DNA of 61,673 bases from Alphaproteobacteria bacterium (lineage in GTDB: Bacteria; Pseudomonadota; Alphaproteobacteria; UBA9655). A program made the position numbers and the translations under genes. Positions within the stretch are counted from its first letter, which is position 1. Every line of letters begins with the position of its first letter. The stretch is taken from assembly GCA_017992885.1 (NCBI GenBank), contig JAGONT010000011.1, positions 1 to 61,673 of the forward strand. The letters are read 5' to 3'. The notes below the pieces were generated by a model, which saw only the letters and a list, made by a program, of their open reading frames with translations, was not told where the DNA came from and searched no databases. Shown one piece after another: positions 26,193 through 35,940 of the stretch.

Positions 26193-26643
26193 TTAAAATA
26201 TTTTTTCAAAACTCTGAGTGCCGCTATTTTTCTTAACTTTTACCAAAAAAATAACAATCAAAAAATAAAAATATAATATAAAAAACAATAACTAGTAATT
26301 TTAAACAATAAAACCAACCTTTTTTAGCTTATCCCATTTGGAATATAAAAGTCAATAATTTTTTTCAAAAAAAATTTTTAGTTGAAAAAAACATCAATTT
26401 TAACGAAGTTAACTCACACATTTTTTCAACTAAAATATATTTGTGAGATATAATTAAGTAGCAAGCCTGATTCGCATTATCAAGAAAAAATATCTTTTAA
26501 TTAAAATTTTCTGCTTTTGCAGAGAAACTCTATTTTTTGAAAGCATTCTTATAGGAAGATTTATCTGAGGAAAGTGGCTATTCTTCCCTTGACTCTAATG
26601 TTTCAACAATGATAGCGCACTCAAGAATCTTTAGTCTTGGCGT
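26193..26643. other. AT-rich intergenic region
   Basis: No open frame of note on either strand. The sequence is extremely AT-rich with A and T runs. It contains the inverted repeat at 26376-26435 and presumably the promoter of the small minus-strand unit below 26192. No DnaA boxes of the TTATNCACA type were found by eye. Nothing else recognised. Confidence 0.6.
26376..26435. repeat. perfect 15-bp inverted repeat
   Basis: TTTTAGTTGAAAAAA at 26376-26390 and its exact reverse complement at 26421-26435, separated by 30 bases. It lies in non-coding sequence between the small hydrophobic ORF and the Bcr-type exporter. Spacing near 45 bp centre to centre could suit a looped operator or a bidirectional terminator; no function can be read. 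Confidence 0.8.
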
Positions 26644-27816
26644 TCAAATTTTATCAACTCTTTGAAAAATGATGGCGCATCCTGTTGCCATTGCCAATAA
26701 AAAGAAGGCAAGCGGAATAAGGTATGTATCGTTTAGAAAACTCCCAACAAATCCTCCCCCTGCAAAGGAGGCCGTAAGAATAAGGCTTCTGACGGCAGAA
26801 ACAGCTCCTCGTATATCCCCATAACTTTGTAAAGCTCTTGAAGTCGAGGGCCCCCAAATAATAGCCGCCCCTAAAATATATATTCCAAAAGCCATCACAA
26901 TAAGGACAGGAGATGTAGGGAAAAAAAAGCTGACACAAAGGAGGAAGCTGCTTCCGACGAGAGCAAAAACGATTCCTACACCAAGCGTTTTATCTACTCC
27001 TAGCTGACTTAAAATCATAGGCGTAAGGAAAGTCCCTAGAATATAGAACGACGCACTGCAAGAAAGATAAAGCCCAAAAACAGCAGGAGAAAGAAAGAGT
27101 GAGTTTTCAAAATAAAAAGGAATTAACGTCAAATAACAGTATTCTCCACAAGACAATAGTGCGAAAAATGATATGTAAAAAAGAAAATTCTTATTCTTGA
27201 TTATCTTGATATATATTTTTAAGGTTTGCATCGGCGATAACTTTTCTTTTTGCGAAGAAACTTTTATTTTTGGTGTTAAAAACAACATTAAAATCAAAGT
27301 AAGGGCTGTGAATATACCAATCACAAGAAAATTACCTTGCCACCCAAAAGCAATGTGAATATATCCTCCGACAGCGGGAGCAACAAAAATGGAACAAGAC
27401 GCTACACTTCCTACCCATGACATAACTTTAGCGCTCATATCTGCAGGATACATATCTTGAATCATGGCCCATCCTACAACAGGCGCCACAATAGCTCCTG
27501 AGCCTTGGACAAATCGTCCCCCTAGGAAAAAAACAAGGGAGAAAGAGTGGGCACATATAATCGTTCCAAATAAAAAAAGAGTGAGGCCGAAGAGTAGAAT
27601 ATGTCTTCTCCCAAAATAGTCAGAGAGACTTCCTAAAACAGGAGCTGCAAGAAGTGATCCTAACAGATAAAGAGGAATAGCAAGCTGAGTCATGCCCTCA
27701 CTTTCCCCAAAATAGGTTGCCATATGGGGAAGGCTGGGAAGAAAAATATCTGTAGCTGATATTGTGGCTAAAGAGGCCATCATAATGAGAAGCAACTGAA
27801 TTGTGCGAGATGTCAT
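26644..27816 (-). CDS. Bcr/CflA-family MFS drug exporter
   Basis: A 390-residue, 12-helix MFS protein of the Bcr/CflA drug:H+ antiporter branch. The N terminus shows ATDIFLPSLPHMATYFG in helix 1, the GSLSDYFGRRHIL loop near residue 62 and GRFVQGSGAIVAPVVGWAMIQD near residue 106, which are typical of that family. It may export antibiotics, sulfonamides or metabolites. It lies 22 bases upstream of the LpoA-like gene on the same strand order (that gene lies before it in transcription), so both may share a transcript. Confidence 0.88.
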   Translation of the reverse strand: MTSRTIQLLLIMMASLATISATDIFLPSLPHMATYFGESEGMTQLAIPLYLLGSLLAAPVLGSLSDYFGRRHILLFGLTLFLFGTIICAHSFSLVFFLGGRFVQGSGAIVAPVVGWAMIQDMYPADMSAKVMSWVGSVASCSIFVAPAVGGYIHIAFGWQGNFLVIGIFTALTLILMLFLTPKIKVSSQKEKLSPMQTLKIYIKIIKNKNFLFYISFFALLSCGEYCYLTLIPFYFENSLFLSPAVFGLYLSCSASFYILGTFLTPMILSQLGVDKTLGVGIVFALVGSSFLLCVSFFFPTSPVLIVMAFGIYILGAAIIWGPSTSRALQSYGDIRGAVSAVRSLILTASFAGGGFVGSFLNDTYLIPLAFFLLAMATGCAIIFQRVDKI

Positions 27817-27838
27817 CTTAAGATCCTAAATGATGAAC

Positions 27839-29011
27839 CTAAAAAGTTCGAGGCGCAGGTCTTATCGTTCTAAATCCAGAATGAGTAACTTCAAGAACCA
27901 CAAGACCTCGTTCATTTAATCCTTGATTTGTTAAACGAAAAATTCCATCTACTCCTGAAAATCCTTGAGAAAACGTCAGATTTTGAAATGTATAGCCTTT
28001 ATCCGCTAAAGCAATGGCAAGGGCTGTGGCATCATAAGCAAGGGTGGAAATTCGGGGGGGATTATATCCATAAGCTTTCTGAAAACGGAGGTCAAAATTT
28101 TGCCATTCTTGAGGATCAGTTGAAGCAAAAAAACTTTCTTTAAGATGTGTGACCACCTGCAAAGTGTTAGGCGCATCCCACTGTCCACTCCCTAAAATTG
28201 TGGGAGGCATCTGGGATCTAAGTAAGGTCGCCATATATCCGAGATTTTCTCCTCCTTCAGGGATAAGAAGGGCTGTAAGACCTTTGGCTTTATACTCTTC
28301 CACCTCTTCTATGATCCGAGCATTTCCAGGGTTACCTTCTAAAAGATCTGCTTTCGAATAGTGAGTAATTCCTAAAAGTTCGATATGTCCTTGAGATTCG
28401 AGGCGTCTCAAAGTTTGATCAATTAAACGGCCATACTGATCATTCGGCGTCAGAGCCGCAATCTTGGTAAGATTCCTTTCTTTAGCAAAATTAAGAATAA
28501 GCTCAATCTGTTGAGAAGGTAAAAATCCTAAGATAAAAACACCATTTCCTGCAACAGCGTGATCTGTTGAAAAAGAAATAAGATTGATGTTACGAGCACT
28601 CAGCAAAGGTTTTATCGCTTCAACTTCCGCAGCAAAGATAGGTCCTAATAAAATCTCAGCCCCTTCATCAAGGGCCCGTAGTGCAGCCTGATGAGCTCCC
28701 TGACTGGTATCTTGTGGGTAAAGAGTTATCGAAGTTCCCCCTATTTCAAAAAGGGCCAATTCAGCAGCATCCATCATTCCTTTGCCAAGGGCTGCATGAG
28801 GACCTGTGAGAGGAAGTAACAGTCCCACCTTATGAGAAGAAGATTGAGGAGAGACGGACGTTGGTTTAGGAACTGCAACAGGAGGAATGGGTTTTGCTTT
28901 AGGAGGAGTGGGACGAGAAACAACCCTGGTTTCTGGAGCTTTTTCGTGGCTACAGGAGGAAAGCCCTATCAAAAGGCCTCCCAAAATAAAAATACGAAGT
29001 GTCCTTGTCAT
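27839..29011 (-). CDS. LpoA-like penicillin-binding protein activator lipoprotein
   Basis: A 390-residue lipoprotein: signal peptide with lipobox GLSSC near residue 20, a proline-rich linker (about 30-60), then a periplasmic binding protein fold of the Peripla_BP_6 / LivJ type (HKVGLLLPLTGPHAALG onward). In alphaproteobacteria this type of protein sits next to rsmI and yraN, as here, divergent from rsmI by 66 bases. E. coli LpoA activates PBP1A; the alphaproteobacterial protein lacks the TPR domain, so an equivalent role is inferred. Confidence 0.82.
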   Translation of the reverse strand: MTRTLRIFILGGLLIGLSSCSHEKAPETRVVSRPTPPKAKPIPPVAVPKPTSVSPQSSSHKVGLLLPLTGPHAALGKGMMDAAELALFEIGGTSITLYPQDTSQGAHQAALRALDEGAEILLGPIFAAEVEAIKPLLSARNINLISFSTDHAVAGNGVFILGFLPSQQIELILNFAKERNLTKIAALTPNDQYGRLIDQTLRRLESQGHIELLGITHYSKADLLEGNPGNARIIEEVEEYKAKGLTALLIPEGGENLGYMATLLRSQMPPTILGSGQWDAPNTLQVVTHLKESFFASTDPQEWQNFDLRFQKAYGYNPPRISTLAYDATALAIALADKGYTFQNLTFSQGFSGVDGIFRLTNQGLNERGLVVLEVTHSGFRTIRPAPRTF

Positions 29012-29077
29012 TCGTCGTTCTCCATGGTGATATGCTTATAGAATCAAAGGTACTCTTTTCCTTACTGTGAGTAAATA

Positions 29078-29911
29078 ATGCTTTACTTTGTCGCAACACC
29101 AATTGGAAATTTAATGGATATCACCTTAAGGGCCATTGATATTCTCAATCGAGTCGAGATGATTGCATGTGAAGATAAACGAGTTTCGTCAAAACTTTTC
29201 AAACATTATAGGATTTCAAAACCCCTGCTTTCCTATCATGATCATAATGCTGAACAGATTCGTCCACGCCTTCTTTCACTTTTAAAAGCAGGAAAAGACA
29301 TTGCATATGTCACTGACGGGGGTATGCCTTTAATTTCAGACCCTGGATTTAAGCTTGTTGTTAGTTGTCAAAAAGAAAATATTGCTTACACGGTTATTCC
29401 AGGAGCCTCATCTCCTCTTATGGCGCTCTGTCTTTCAGGTCTTTCGCCAGAGCGTTTTTTCTTTTGTGGATTTTTATCTTCAAAAACAACAGCTCGCAAG
29501 AATGCTCTGAAAGAGCTTAAACAAATTCAAGCCACCCTCATTTTCTTCGAGTCTCCTAAGAGAACGGTCTCTTTTTTGAAGGATGCTTTAGAGGTGCTTG
29601 GAGATCGAATAGGGGTTGTATGTCGAGAAATGACTAAATTGTATGAAGAGGTTCAAAAAGAAGCTCTTTCTTCCTTAATTAATTATTATGAAGCTCATCC
29701 TCCTCGAGGAGAAGTTGTCATTGTGATTGAAGGAGCCCCTTTGTTTTCTTCTTTTTCTGAAGAAGAGTTTGAGTCAAACTTGGAAAAAGCGCTCATGACA
29801 TCTTCACTTAAAGAAGCTGTAAGTCTTATTTCGGAAGCTTTTGGGAGGCCAAAACGAGAGGTTTATCAACGTGCCCTTTTACTTAAGTCGAAAAAAACGA
29901 GCCTACCTTAA
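29078..29911 (+). CDS. rsmI: 16S rRNA (cytidine(1402)-2'-O)-methyltransferase
   Basis: RsmI methylates the ribose of C1402 in the 16S rRNA decoding centre. The 277-residue protein opens LYFVATPIGNLMDITLRA and has the CEDKRVSSKLFKHY block, the AYVTDGGMPLISDPG motif near residue 77 and VIPGASSPLMAL near 107, all features of the tetrapyrrole-methylase-like fold. It starts an operon of rsmI-yraN-BON lipoprotein-comM; yraN begins inside its 3' end. Confidence 0.94.
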   Translation: MLYFVATPIGNLMDITLRAIDILNRVEMIACEDKRVSSKLFKHYRISKPLLSYHDHNAEQIRPRLLSLLKAGKDIAYVTDGGMPLISDPGFKLVVSCQKENIAYTVIPGASSPLMALCLSGLSPERFFFCGFLSSKTTARKNALKELKQIQATLIFFESPKRTVSFLKDALEVLGDRIGVVCREMTKLYEEVQKEALSSLINYYEAHPPRGEVVIVIEGAPLFSSFSEEEFESNLEKALMTSSLKEAVSLISEAFGRPKREVYQRALLLKSKKTSLP

Positions 29912-30239
29912 AGGTCGATGGGGAGAAAGTCTTGCAACTTTTTATCTCCGTTTTAAAGGATACGAGATTCTTGAAAATCGATTGAAAACGCCCATGGGAG
30001 AAATTGATATTTTGGCCCGCAAAGGTAAATTTTTAATTGCCGTAGAGGTTAAAAGTCGCAAGAATCTTGAAGAAGCTTTATTAGCTTTAACCCCTTTTCA
30101 AAAAGGACGTATTGAAAAGGCACTGTTATATTATCTAAGAGGGAAGCCTTCTTCTCTTGATCTTCGGTTTGATGTTGTCTTAATCTCAGGTTGGAGGTGG
30201 CCTTGTCATGTTCAAGGTGCCTGGGTGTCTTATCAATAA
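29871..30239 (+). CDS. YraN family endonuclease-like protein (UPF0102)
   Basis: A 122-residue YraN protein with the restriction-endonuclease-like core: GRWGESLATFYLRFKGYEIL, then MGEIDILARKGKFLIAVEVK, whose E, D and E-V-K residues form the predicted metal site. I start at the in-frame GTG at 29871, giving a 41-base overlap with rsmI; the TTG at 29841 is less likely. Function of the family is uncertain; it is next to comM, whose relatives act in recombination of taken-up DNA, so a DNA role is plausible. Confidence 0.88.
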   Translation: MPFYLSRKKRAYLKGRWGESLATFYLRFKGYEILENRLKTPMGEIDILARKGKFLIAVEVKSRKNLEEALLALTPFQKGRIEKALLYYLRGKPSSLDLRFDVVLISGWRWPCHVQGAWVSYQ

Positions 30240-30251
30240 GTGGAGGTTTTT

Positions 30252-30827
30252 GTGCATAAGAAATTTACTTTAACTTTTCTTCTTCTTCTTACAGGGTGTG
30301 CGGCTCCTCTTGCCATAGGAGGCCTAAGTAATGTTGGAATGAGTGCTGTTGAGGATCGGGGTTTGAGTGGTGTTTTCAGTGATAAAATTCTCCGTGTAAA
30401 GGTTGATGATGAACTTGCTTACATGAACACAGATTTTTCAGAGATTGACATTACAGTTTATAAGGGACGGGTTCTCTTAACTGGCGGGGTTGCCAACGAA
30501 AAAATTAAGGAAGATGCTTTACGCATTACAAAAAACATTTCTGGTATTCGGGATGTCATTGATGGCATAAAAATAAGTGGAGAAGATAGCTTTTCAGATT
30601 ACACTCGTGATGGATGGATGACGGCAAAATTAAAAGCAACTTTATTTACAGATGAAGATGTTTTTGCTCCTAACTATTTGGTTACGACCTTTGATAAAAT
30701 CATTTATATTTTTGGGATGGCAGCAACACGAGAAGAGATGCAAAGAGTTATTGATTATGCCTACGATATCACAGGCGTTAAAAGAGTCGTCAATTTAATT
30801 GAAGTGGGAAATCCCTCTCAATCATAA
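30252..30827 (+). CDS. BON-domain lipoprotein (OsmY/DolP-like)
   Basis: A 191-residue lipoprotein. The GTG at 30252 has a GGAGG site 5 bases upstream and gives a signal peptide with lipobox LLLTGC. Two BON domains follow (about residues 45-110 and 120-188), with the usual YKGRVLLTGGVANE and IIYIFGMAAT strands. DolP-type proteins bind anionic phospholipids at the outer membrane and support envelope integrity. Gene order after yraN matches the conserved alphaproteobacterial and DolP neighbourhoods. Confidence 0.9.
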   Translation: MHKKFTLTFLLLLTGCAAPLAIGGLSNVGMSAVEDRGLSGVFSDKILRVKVDDELAYMNTDFSEIDITVYKGRVLLTGGVANEKIKEDALRITKNISGIRDVIDGIKISGEDSFSDYTRDGWMTAKLKATLFTDEDVFAPNYLVTTFDKIIYIFGMAATREEMQRVIDYAYDITGVKRVVNLIEVGNPSQS

Positions 30828-30851
30828 AATCCGAACTCAGGGAGGAACAAA

Positions 30852-32366
30852 GTGTTTTCACGTCTAAATACAGTTTCCTTTCAAGGAGTCGATGTTATTA
30901 CAATTGATGTTCAAGTCCAAGTTTCGACAGGAATGCCTGGCTTTTCGATTGTGGGGTTGCCGGATAAGGCTGTTGGAGAATCAAGGGAACGTGTAAGATC
31001 TGCATTTCATGCTATGGGCCTTTCCCTTCCTTATCAAAGAATTACGATAAATCTTGCTCCCGCTGATGTTCAAAAAGAAGGCAGCCACTATGATCTTCCC
31101 ATCGCGCTTGGACTTTTAGCGACAATGAAGGTGATTCCTTCAGATATTCTTGCAGAATACATCGTTTTAGGAGAGCTTTCCTTAGATGGTCGATTGGCTC
31201 CTATTTCAGGTGTTTTGCCCGCAGCTATTCATGCTGTCTCTCTTGAGAAGGGAATTATTTGCCCAAAAGCGTGTGGAGGAGAAGCTGCTTGGGCTGGTGA
31301 CATAACTATCTTAGCCGCAGAGACTCTTCTTTCTCTCATTAATCATTTTAAAGGAATACAAGTTCTCTCTCCTCCCGAACCATTGATGGAAGAAGAAGAT
31401 AGGCAAAAAGTTCTTGATTTACGTGATATTAAAGGACAAGAAACAGCAAAGCGGGCGCTAGAAGTGACGGCAGCTGGAGGTCATAATTTGCTCATGCTCG
31501 GTCCTCCAGGAGCCGGAAAATCAATGCTAGCCGCTCGTCTTCCTGGCATTCTTCCCCCGTTAACCCCTTCAGAAGCTTTGGAAGTAACGATGATTCAGAG
31601 TTTAGCGGGACGACTCAATAAGGGAAAACTCATAAGGACACGTCCCTTTCGGGACCCCCATCATTCTGCTTCCACACCCGCTTTGGTAGGAGGAGGCCTC
31701 CGTGCCCAACCCGGAGAAATCTCTCTTGCTCACCATGGCGTTCTCTTTTTGGATGAACTACCTGAATTTCAGCGGACAACTCTTGAAGCTTTGCGCCAGC
31801 CTTTAGAATCAGGGAAGTCGGTTGTCGCCCGAGCGAATGCCCATGTTATTTATCCGTCCCGGGTACAACTTATTGCCGCTATGAATCCCTGTCGGTGTGG
31901 TTATTTATCGGATGCGAGTCGAGCCTGCTCGCGTGCCCCTAAGTGTGCTCTTGACTATCAATCCAAGATATCAGGCCCTCTTTTCGATCGTATCGACTTA
32001 CATGTGGAAGTGTCAGAAGTCTCTGCTGAAGATCTTACAAATGCCCCAACAGGAGAGAAAAGCTCCCTTGTCGCTGAACGAGTTAAAAGAGTTCGCGAGG
32101 TTCAAGAAAAACGATATTCTTCGCTAGGAGTCGCCATCACCCTTAATGCCCATGCTGATGGTGAGCTCTTAGATCACATTGCAAAGCCTGATGAAGTTGG
32201 TCAAGCTCTCTTGAAAAAAGCAGCCGCAAACTTTAAGCTTTCGGCACGTGGGTATAGACGTGTTTTAAGGGTTGCCCGCACACTTGCGGATATGGCAGAT
32301 TCTTCTTGTGTTTTAGAAGGACATATTGCTGAAGCTTTAAGCTACCGACGACTTTATTTTACATAA
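30852..32366 (+). CDS. comM: YifB/ComM family Mg-chelatase-like AAA+ helicase
   Basis: A 504-residue ComM/YifB protein. It has an N-terminal S5/LonC-like domain (to about 180), a Walker A GPPGAGKSMLAARLP near residue 216, Walker B GVLFLDELPEF near 295, a zinc-like cysteine patch (NPCRCGYL and SRACSRAPKCA) and a C-terminal Mg_chelatase_C domain. ComM is a hexameric branch-migration helicase that helps integrate DNA during natural transformation. The start is GTG with a GGAGG site. A comEC gene lies 1.2 kb downstream on the other strand. Confidence 0.94.
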   Translation: MFSRLNTVSFQGVDVITIDVQVQVSTGMPGFSIVGLPDKAVGESRERVRSAFHAMGLSLPYQRITINLAPADVQKEGSHYDLPIALGLLATMKVIPSDILAEYIVLGELSLDGRLAPISGVLPAAIHAVSLEKGIICPKACGGEAAWAGDITILAAETLLSLINHFKGIQVLSPPEPLMEEEDRQKVLDLRDIKGQETAKRALEVTAAGGHNLLMLGPPGAGKSMLAARLPGILPPLTPSEALEVTMIQSLAGRLNKGKLIRTRPFRDPHHSASTPALVGGGLRAQPGEISLAHHGVLFLDELPEFQRTTLEALRQPLESGKSVVARANAHVIYPSRVQLIAAMNPCRCGYLSDASRACSRAPKCALDYQSKISGPLFDRIDLHVEVSEVSAEDLTNAPTGEKSSLVAERVKRVREVQEKRYSSLGVAITLNAHADGELLDHIAKPDEVGQALLKKAAANFKLSARGYRRVLRVARTLADMADSSCVLEGHIAEALSYRRLYFT

Positions 32367-32557
32367 TAAAACATATTCTATGAGGGATATTGTTTATATT
32401 TACGCGACAAAAGTGACTTTCAGGAGCTATGAAAAACAAGCAAAATTATGTAAGTTAAGCTGGTTATAAGCAAAAAAATACGTGCCTCTTTCCAAATGAT
32501 TCCCTTTCGTACATAAAAGCTTTAAGACAAGAATTTCATTATATAAAAAGACGCCTT

Positions 32558-33511
32558 ATGGCAAATCAAATAGAAAAGGGGGGTGGGGTGTCTATAAAGT
32601 TTTTTCTGTTGATTCTTGCAGGGCTCTGCATAGCATCGCCCGCGTGGTACTTAGTTTCCTTTCAGTTAAAGTATATATCAACAGTTGAAAGCTTGTTTTA
32701 CAGATTTATTATCGCTGCTTTCTTTATCGAGCTCTGTCGACATCTTATCTCAGAAAAAAACCCTGAAAAATTAAGTCTTAAGGTTTGGGGGTTACTTGTG
32801 GCGCAAGGGATATGTTTCTTTGGAATTAACTTTTGGTTTCTCTATGAAGCTTCAAAATACATGGTTTCCGGTCTTATTCCTGCCTTCCCCGCCATTTTGT
32901 TTGTTCCTGCGATGATTATCGATCGACTCACATCTCAAGAGAAAGTTACCTGGGAAAAGATAGTAGGTTCATGTGTGGCCTGTTTTGGTCTCTTTTTATT
33001 ATTTTATGATGAAGTGATCAATGTAGATATTTCTCATCTTTATGGATGTTTGTTGGGATTTATAAGTATCATTTTTACACTGGGGGGAACTTATATTTCG
33101 AAAAAGATATTTAAAGAACATAATCTGCCTCTTTTATGGGTTACCGCAAGAGCCCTTTTTTTTGGGGCAATTTTTTTTCTTTTTCTCATTCTATTCAATA
33201 ACGGGTTTTCTGGATTTTCTGTTGAAAATGATTTTTTGTTTTCACTCGTTTATCTAGCACTAGGGGTTACAGTTTCCATAATGCTGCTTCATGCTTACAT
33301 GGTAAAACACTATGGAGCCGCATCAGCTTTATTCTTATGGGCACTTGTCCCTATAGCTACTCTCTTCATCTCGGCGTTATTTGAAGAGTACGTTTGGACC
33401 TTTGCTACTATTGGGGGACTTTTAGGTATTATTGTGGGAACTCTCCTCAATTATGGGATTTTACCTGCCTTTGCGTGGAAAATGATGAGAAGAAAAAAGA
33501 TGGGGAGTTAA
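32558..33511 (+). CDS. DMT/EamA family transporter
   Basis: A 317-residue membrane protein with about ten hydrophobic segments in two EamA repeats (about 15-150 and 165-300). The first repeat has SPAWYLVSFQLKYISTVESLFYRF, the arginine after helix 2 being usual for the family. The second includes LALGVTVSIMLLHAYMVKHYGAASA. It is separated from comM by 190 bases in which I see nothing. Substrate not predictable; family members export or import amino acids, nucleosides or S-adenosylmethionine (the last in intracellular bacteria). Confidence 0.82.
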   Translation: MANQIEKGGGVSIKFFLLILAGLCIASPAWYLVSFQLKYISTVESLFYRFIIAAFFIELCRHLISEKNPEKLSLKVWGLLVAQGICFFGINFWFLYEASKYMVSGLIPAFPAILFVPAMIIDRLTSQEKVTWEKIVGSCVACFGLFLLFYDEVINVDISHLYGCLLGFISIIFTLGGTYISKKIFKEHNLPLLWVTARALFFGAIFFLFLILFNNGFSGFSVENDFLFSLVYLALGVTVSIMLLHAYMVKHYGAASALFLWALVPIATLFISALFEEYVWTFATIGGLLGIIVGTLLNYGILPAFAWKMMRRKKMGS

Positions 33512-33569
33512 GGGAACAATTATCTAATCTGACTTGCTTCAAATGCAATGAACAAGAGTGGCCAAATTT

Positions 33570-35636
33570 TTATTGTACTTTTTCTCTGTTCATTGGACGT
33601 AACTTCCGAGGGATACTTTTTCGACTCCAAGGTCGATCTCCTTGAAGTGTGCGAACAGTTTCGAGATGAAAACCTTGAGGATCTAGCCAAATGACATGAC
33701 TTCCCTCTCTCCATAAATCATACCAATCAAGCGTAAGAGCTGCTTCCGGACAAACCTTTTGACTTGGGTCAAAGCGAATTAAAACGGCGCCTTTTACGCA
33801 AGGCTGATTTTCTTTCTGATAAGAAATAATGAGGGGAATGTTCCTGAATAATGTTTTACAGACCCCCTTCTCACAAGACATTGATTTTATGTCTTTAGCG
33901 GCTAAAAATTGCTGCCAAATCTTAGCAGTAAATTTTCCTTTGCGGGTGGAACTTAGATAAAGCGTCTTTTCTTTATAAAAACCTGCAAGCTTTCCTTGTC
34001 CATCAATCAAAAGATGGGGGGTGTTCACGCTAAAGGCTGTTAAAAGACCAACAGCTAGGGGAACAAAACCCCACCTCCGCCAGGACTGTTGCCAAAGACA
34101 AAGCCAAAGTCCTCCAACAATACCTAGACCAAAAGAAAGCCCAGGAGGGTGAGTCATTCCCACATTTGCTCCAGGCCAGGAAGATACAATTGTTGCAATT
34201 TGAATTAAAAGTCCTAAGGATTTTTCAAAAACCCAAAGAGGACTCTCTCCCAAACCAATAGGCGTTAAAAGACACGTTAAAAGTGCAGAAGGCATAAGGA
34301 TAAGGCTTGTTAAAGGGATAGCGACAAGGTTAGCTTCAATGGCATGCAAACTAAAACGATGGAAAAAGTAAATTGTAAAGGGAAGAGTTGCCAATGTGGC
34401 TAGCATAGATGTGAAAACAAGTCCTCCTGCATAAACGAGGCCTTTTCGAAAAACACCCCCACCCATAATCCAATGAGCCATAGGATTTTTCCAAGCTTCG
34501 TATCCTGCCACCAAAGACACGACCGCAGCAAATGAGAGTTGAAAACTAGGCCCTAAGAGGGATTCAGGCATGATGATAAGAATGATAGAGGCTGCTAATG
34601 CGACAGTTCTCATAGAAAGGGCTGTTCTGTCCATCAAAATTGCTCCCATCACAACAGTGATCATGATAAAAGCTCTTTGCGCAGGAATACCAAACCCCGA
34701 TAAAATAAGATAGAAGAGAGTCATAAAAATGGTTCCCATGGCTGCCATTTTCTTACTGTTATACGCAAGGCAAAGAGGGGGAATGAGAGCAATGCTTCGT
34801 CGAATAATCATGAAAACGACGCCGGCAATAATGGTAAGGTGAAGTCCAGATATCGCAAGGATATGGGCTAGACCAGAGTTTATAAAATGCTCGCGTACAT
34901 CTTCAGGGATGGCTGATTTGTCCCCTGTCACAAGAGCTGCAGCAATAGCCCCACTCGGAGTAGGCAGGTGCGTGAGAAAATAAGTCGTGATTTCTTCACG
35001 ACGCTTTTCAAGATGCATGCGCCAATTTGGCTCATAGCCTACCAGTTCAGGCGAAGACAAAGCAAAGCCAGCGGCCCCAATTCCGTTAAAATAAGCTTGC
35101 CGTCTAAAATCAAAGCCACGGGGTAGAGAAGACTCCAGGATAGGATTAAGCTTTGCTTTAAGACGAATGATTTGCCCAGGCCAAAGACGTTCCCTTTTCC
35201 CTCTAAGGCTGAGGCGAATTTTTTTGGGGAGTTTTTCAGCCGTTTCGGCCTTAAGATTTGTTAAAATCAGACGTTGATAAAATGTTCCTTGTTGGGTGGG
35301 TTTTAGTTCTACTTGATTGACACATCCTTCTAAAATCAAAGGTGGCAAAGGATAGTGGAGCATCTGTGTATGCAACAAATAGGTTCTAAAAAGAGCCACT
35401 GAAAACCCAAGCGTGATCATTCCTATGGACAAGCACAGAAGGCGTAATAATTGCAGTCTGACAAAGACTAACGTAACTCCAAAAACAAACATTCCTCCAC
35501 TTGCTATCCAAAGAGGAGGTTCAAATGTAAGACTAAAATAAAGACAGATTCCAAGCCCTAAAAAAACAGGTAACCATAGAGGCCAACGCTGAAAATCATT
35601 AAAAAAAGGGGATGAAAGATATATACGAAAGATCAT
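33570..35636 (-). CDS. comEC: ComEC/Rec2 family competence protein
   Basis: A 688-residue inner-membrane protein of the DNA-uptake channel family. A DUF4131 N-terminal region (about 30-190) precedes the Competence domain (about 225-490), with HILAISGLHLTIIAGVVF and IPAQRAFIMITVVMGAILMDR as signatures. The C-terminal 140 residues are not a recognisable metallo-beta-lactamase domain, because no HxHxDH motif is present, as in many alphaproteobacteria. Together with comM at 30852 this suggests transformability or a remnant of it. No other com genes are in the window. Confidence 0.9.
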   Translation of the reverse strand: MIFRIYLSSPFFNDFQRWPLWLPVFLGLGICLYFSLTFEPPLWIASGGMFVFGVTLVFVRLQLLRLLCLSIGMITLGFSVALFRTYLLHTQMLHYPLPPLILEGCVNQVELKPTQQGTFYQRLILTNLKAETAEKLPKKIRLSLRGKRERLWPGQIIRLKAKLNPILESSLPRGFDFRRQAYFNGIGAAGFALSSPELVGYEPNWRMHLEKRREEITTYFLTHLPTPSGAIAAALVTGDKSAIPEDVREHFINSGLAHILAISGLHLTIIAGVVFMIIRRSIALIPPLCLAYNSKKMAAMGTIFMTLFYLILSGFGIPAQRAFIMITVVMGAILMDRTALSMRTVALAASIILIIMPESLLGPSFQLSFAAVVSLVAGYEAWKNPMAHWIMGGGVFRKGLVYAGGLVFTSMLATLATLPFTIYFFHRFSLHAIEANLVAIPLTSLILMPSALLTCLLTPIGLGESPLWVFEKSLGLLIQIATIVSSWPGANVGMTHPPGLSFGLGIVGGLWLCLWQQSWRRWGFVPLAVGLLTAFSVNTPHLLIDGQGKLAGFYKEKTLYLSSTRKGKFTAKIWQQFLAAKDIKSMSCEKGVCKTLFRNIPLIISYQKENQPCVKGAVLIRFDPSQKVCPEAALTLDWYDLWREGSHVIWLDPQGFHLETVRTLQGDRPWSRKSIPRKLRPMNREKVQ

Positions 35637-35940
35637 AAATATTGAAATTTATTTTTCATTTTATCAAAAATAATTATATAAAAATTTAACAAAAGAAAGG
35701 AAAAAATAAAACATGCGATCCTTCCAAAAATTAGAGCCTCTACTCTAACGCTTGTTTAGGAGGGTTCCATGAAGGGAGAGATATTTTCTTTTTCGACCTT
35801 CTTTCCGTATTTTTTCAGGACCAATACTGATCGGCAAGAAATAAAACCCATAAATATCTATCATGGGGTTTACAAAGCGTCCATGACATGCTTTGCTTGT
35901 TTTGGGAATACTAAAATGAATAAAAGGGAGCAAACAATGT
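35637..35940. other. intergenic region with weak hairpin
   Basis: AT-rich. An imperfect stem near 35843-35872 (AAACCCAT / ATGGGGTTT) followed on the minus strand by TTTTATTT could be a terminator for a minus-strand transcript. A frame at 35769 with a good GGAGGG site is discussed under rejected items. Nothing else recognised. Confidence 0.35.

Noticed and set aside
26193..26643. Replication origin next to the DnaA-N-like gene
   Set aside because: AT-rich and with an inverted repeat, but no DnaA boxes of the TTATNCACA type were found and no parAB, gidA or dnaA/dnaN genes are near.
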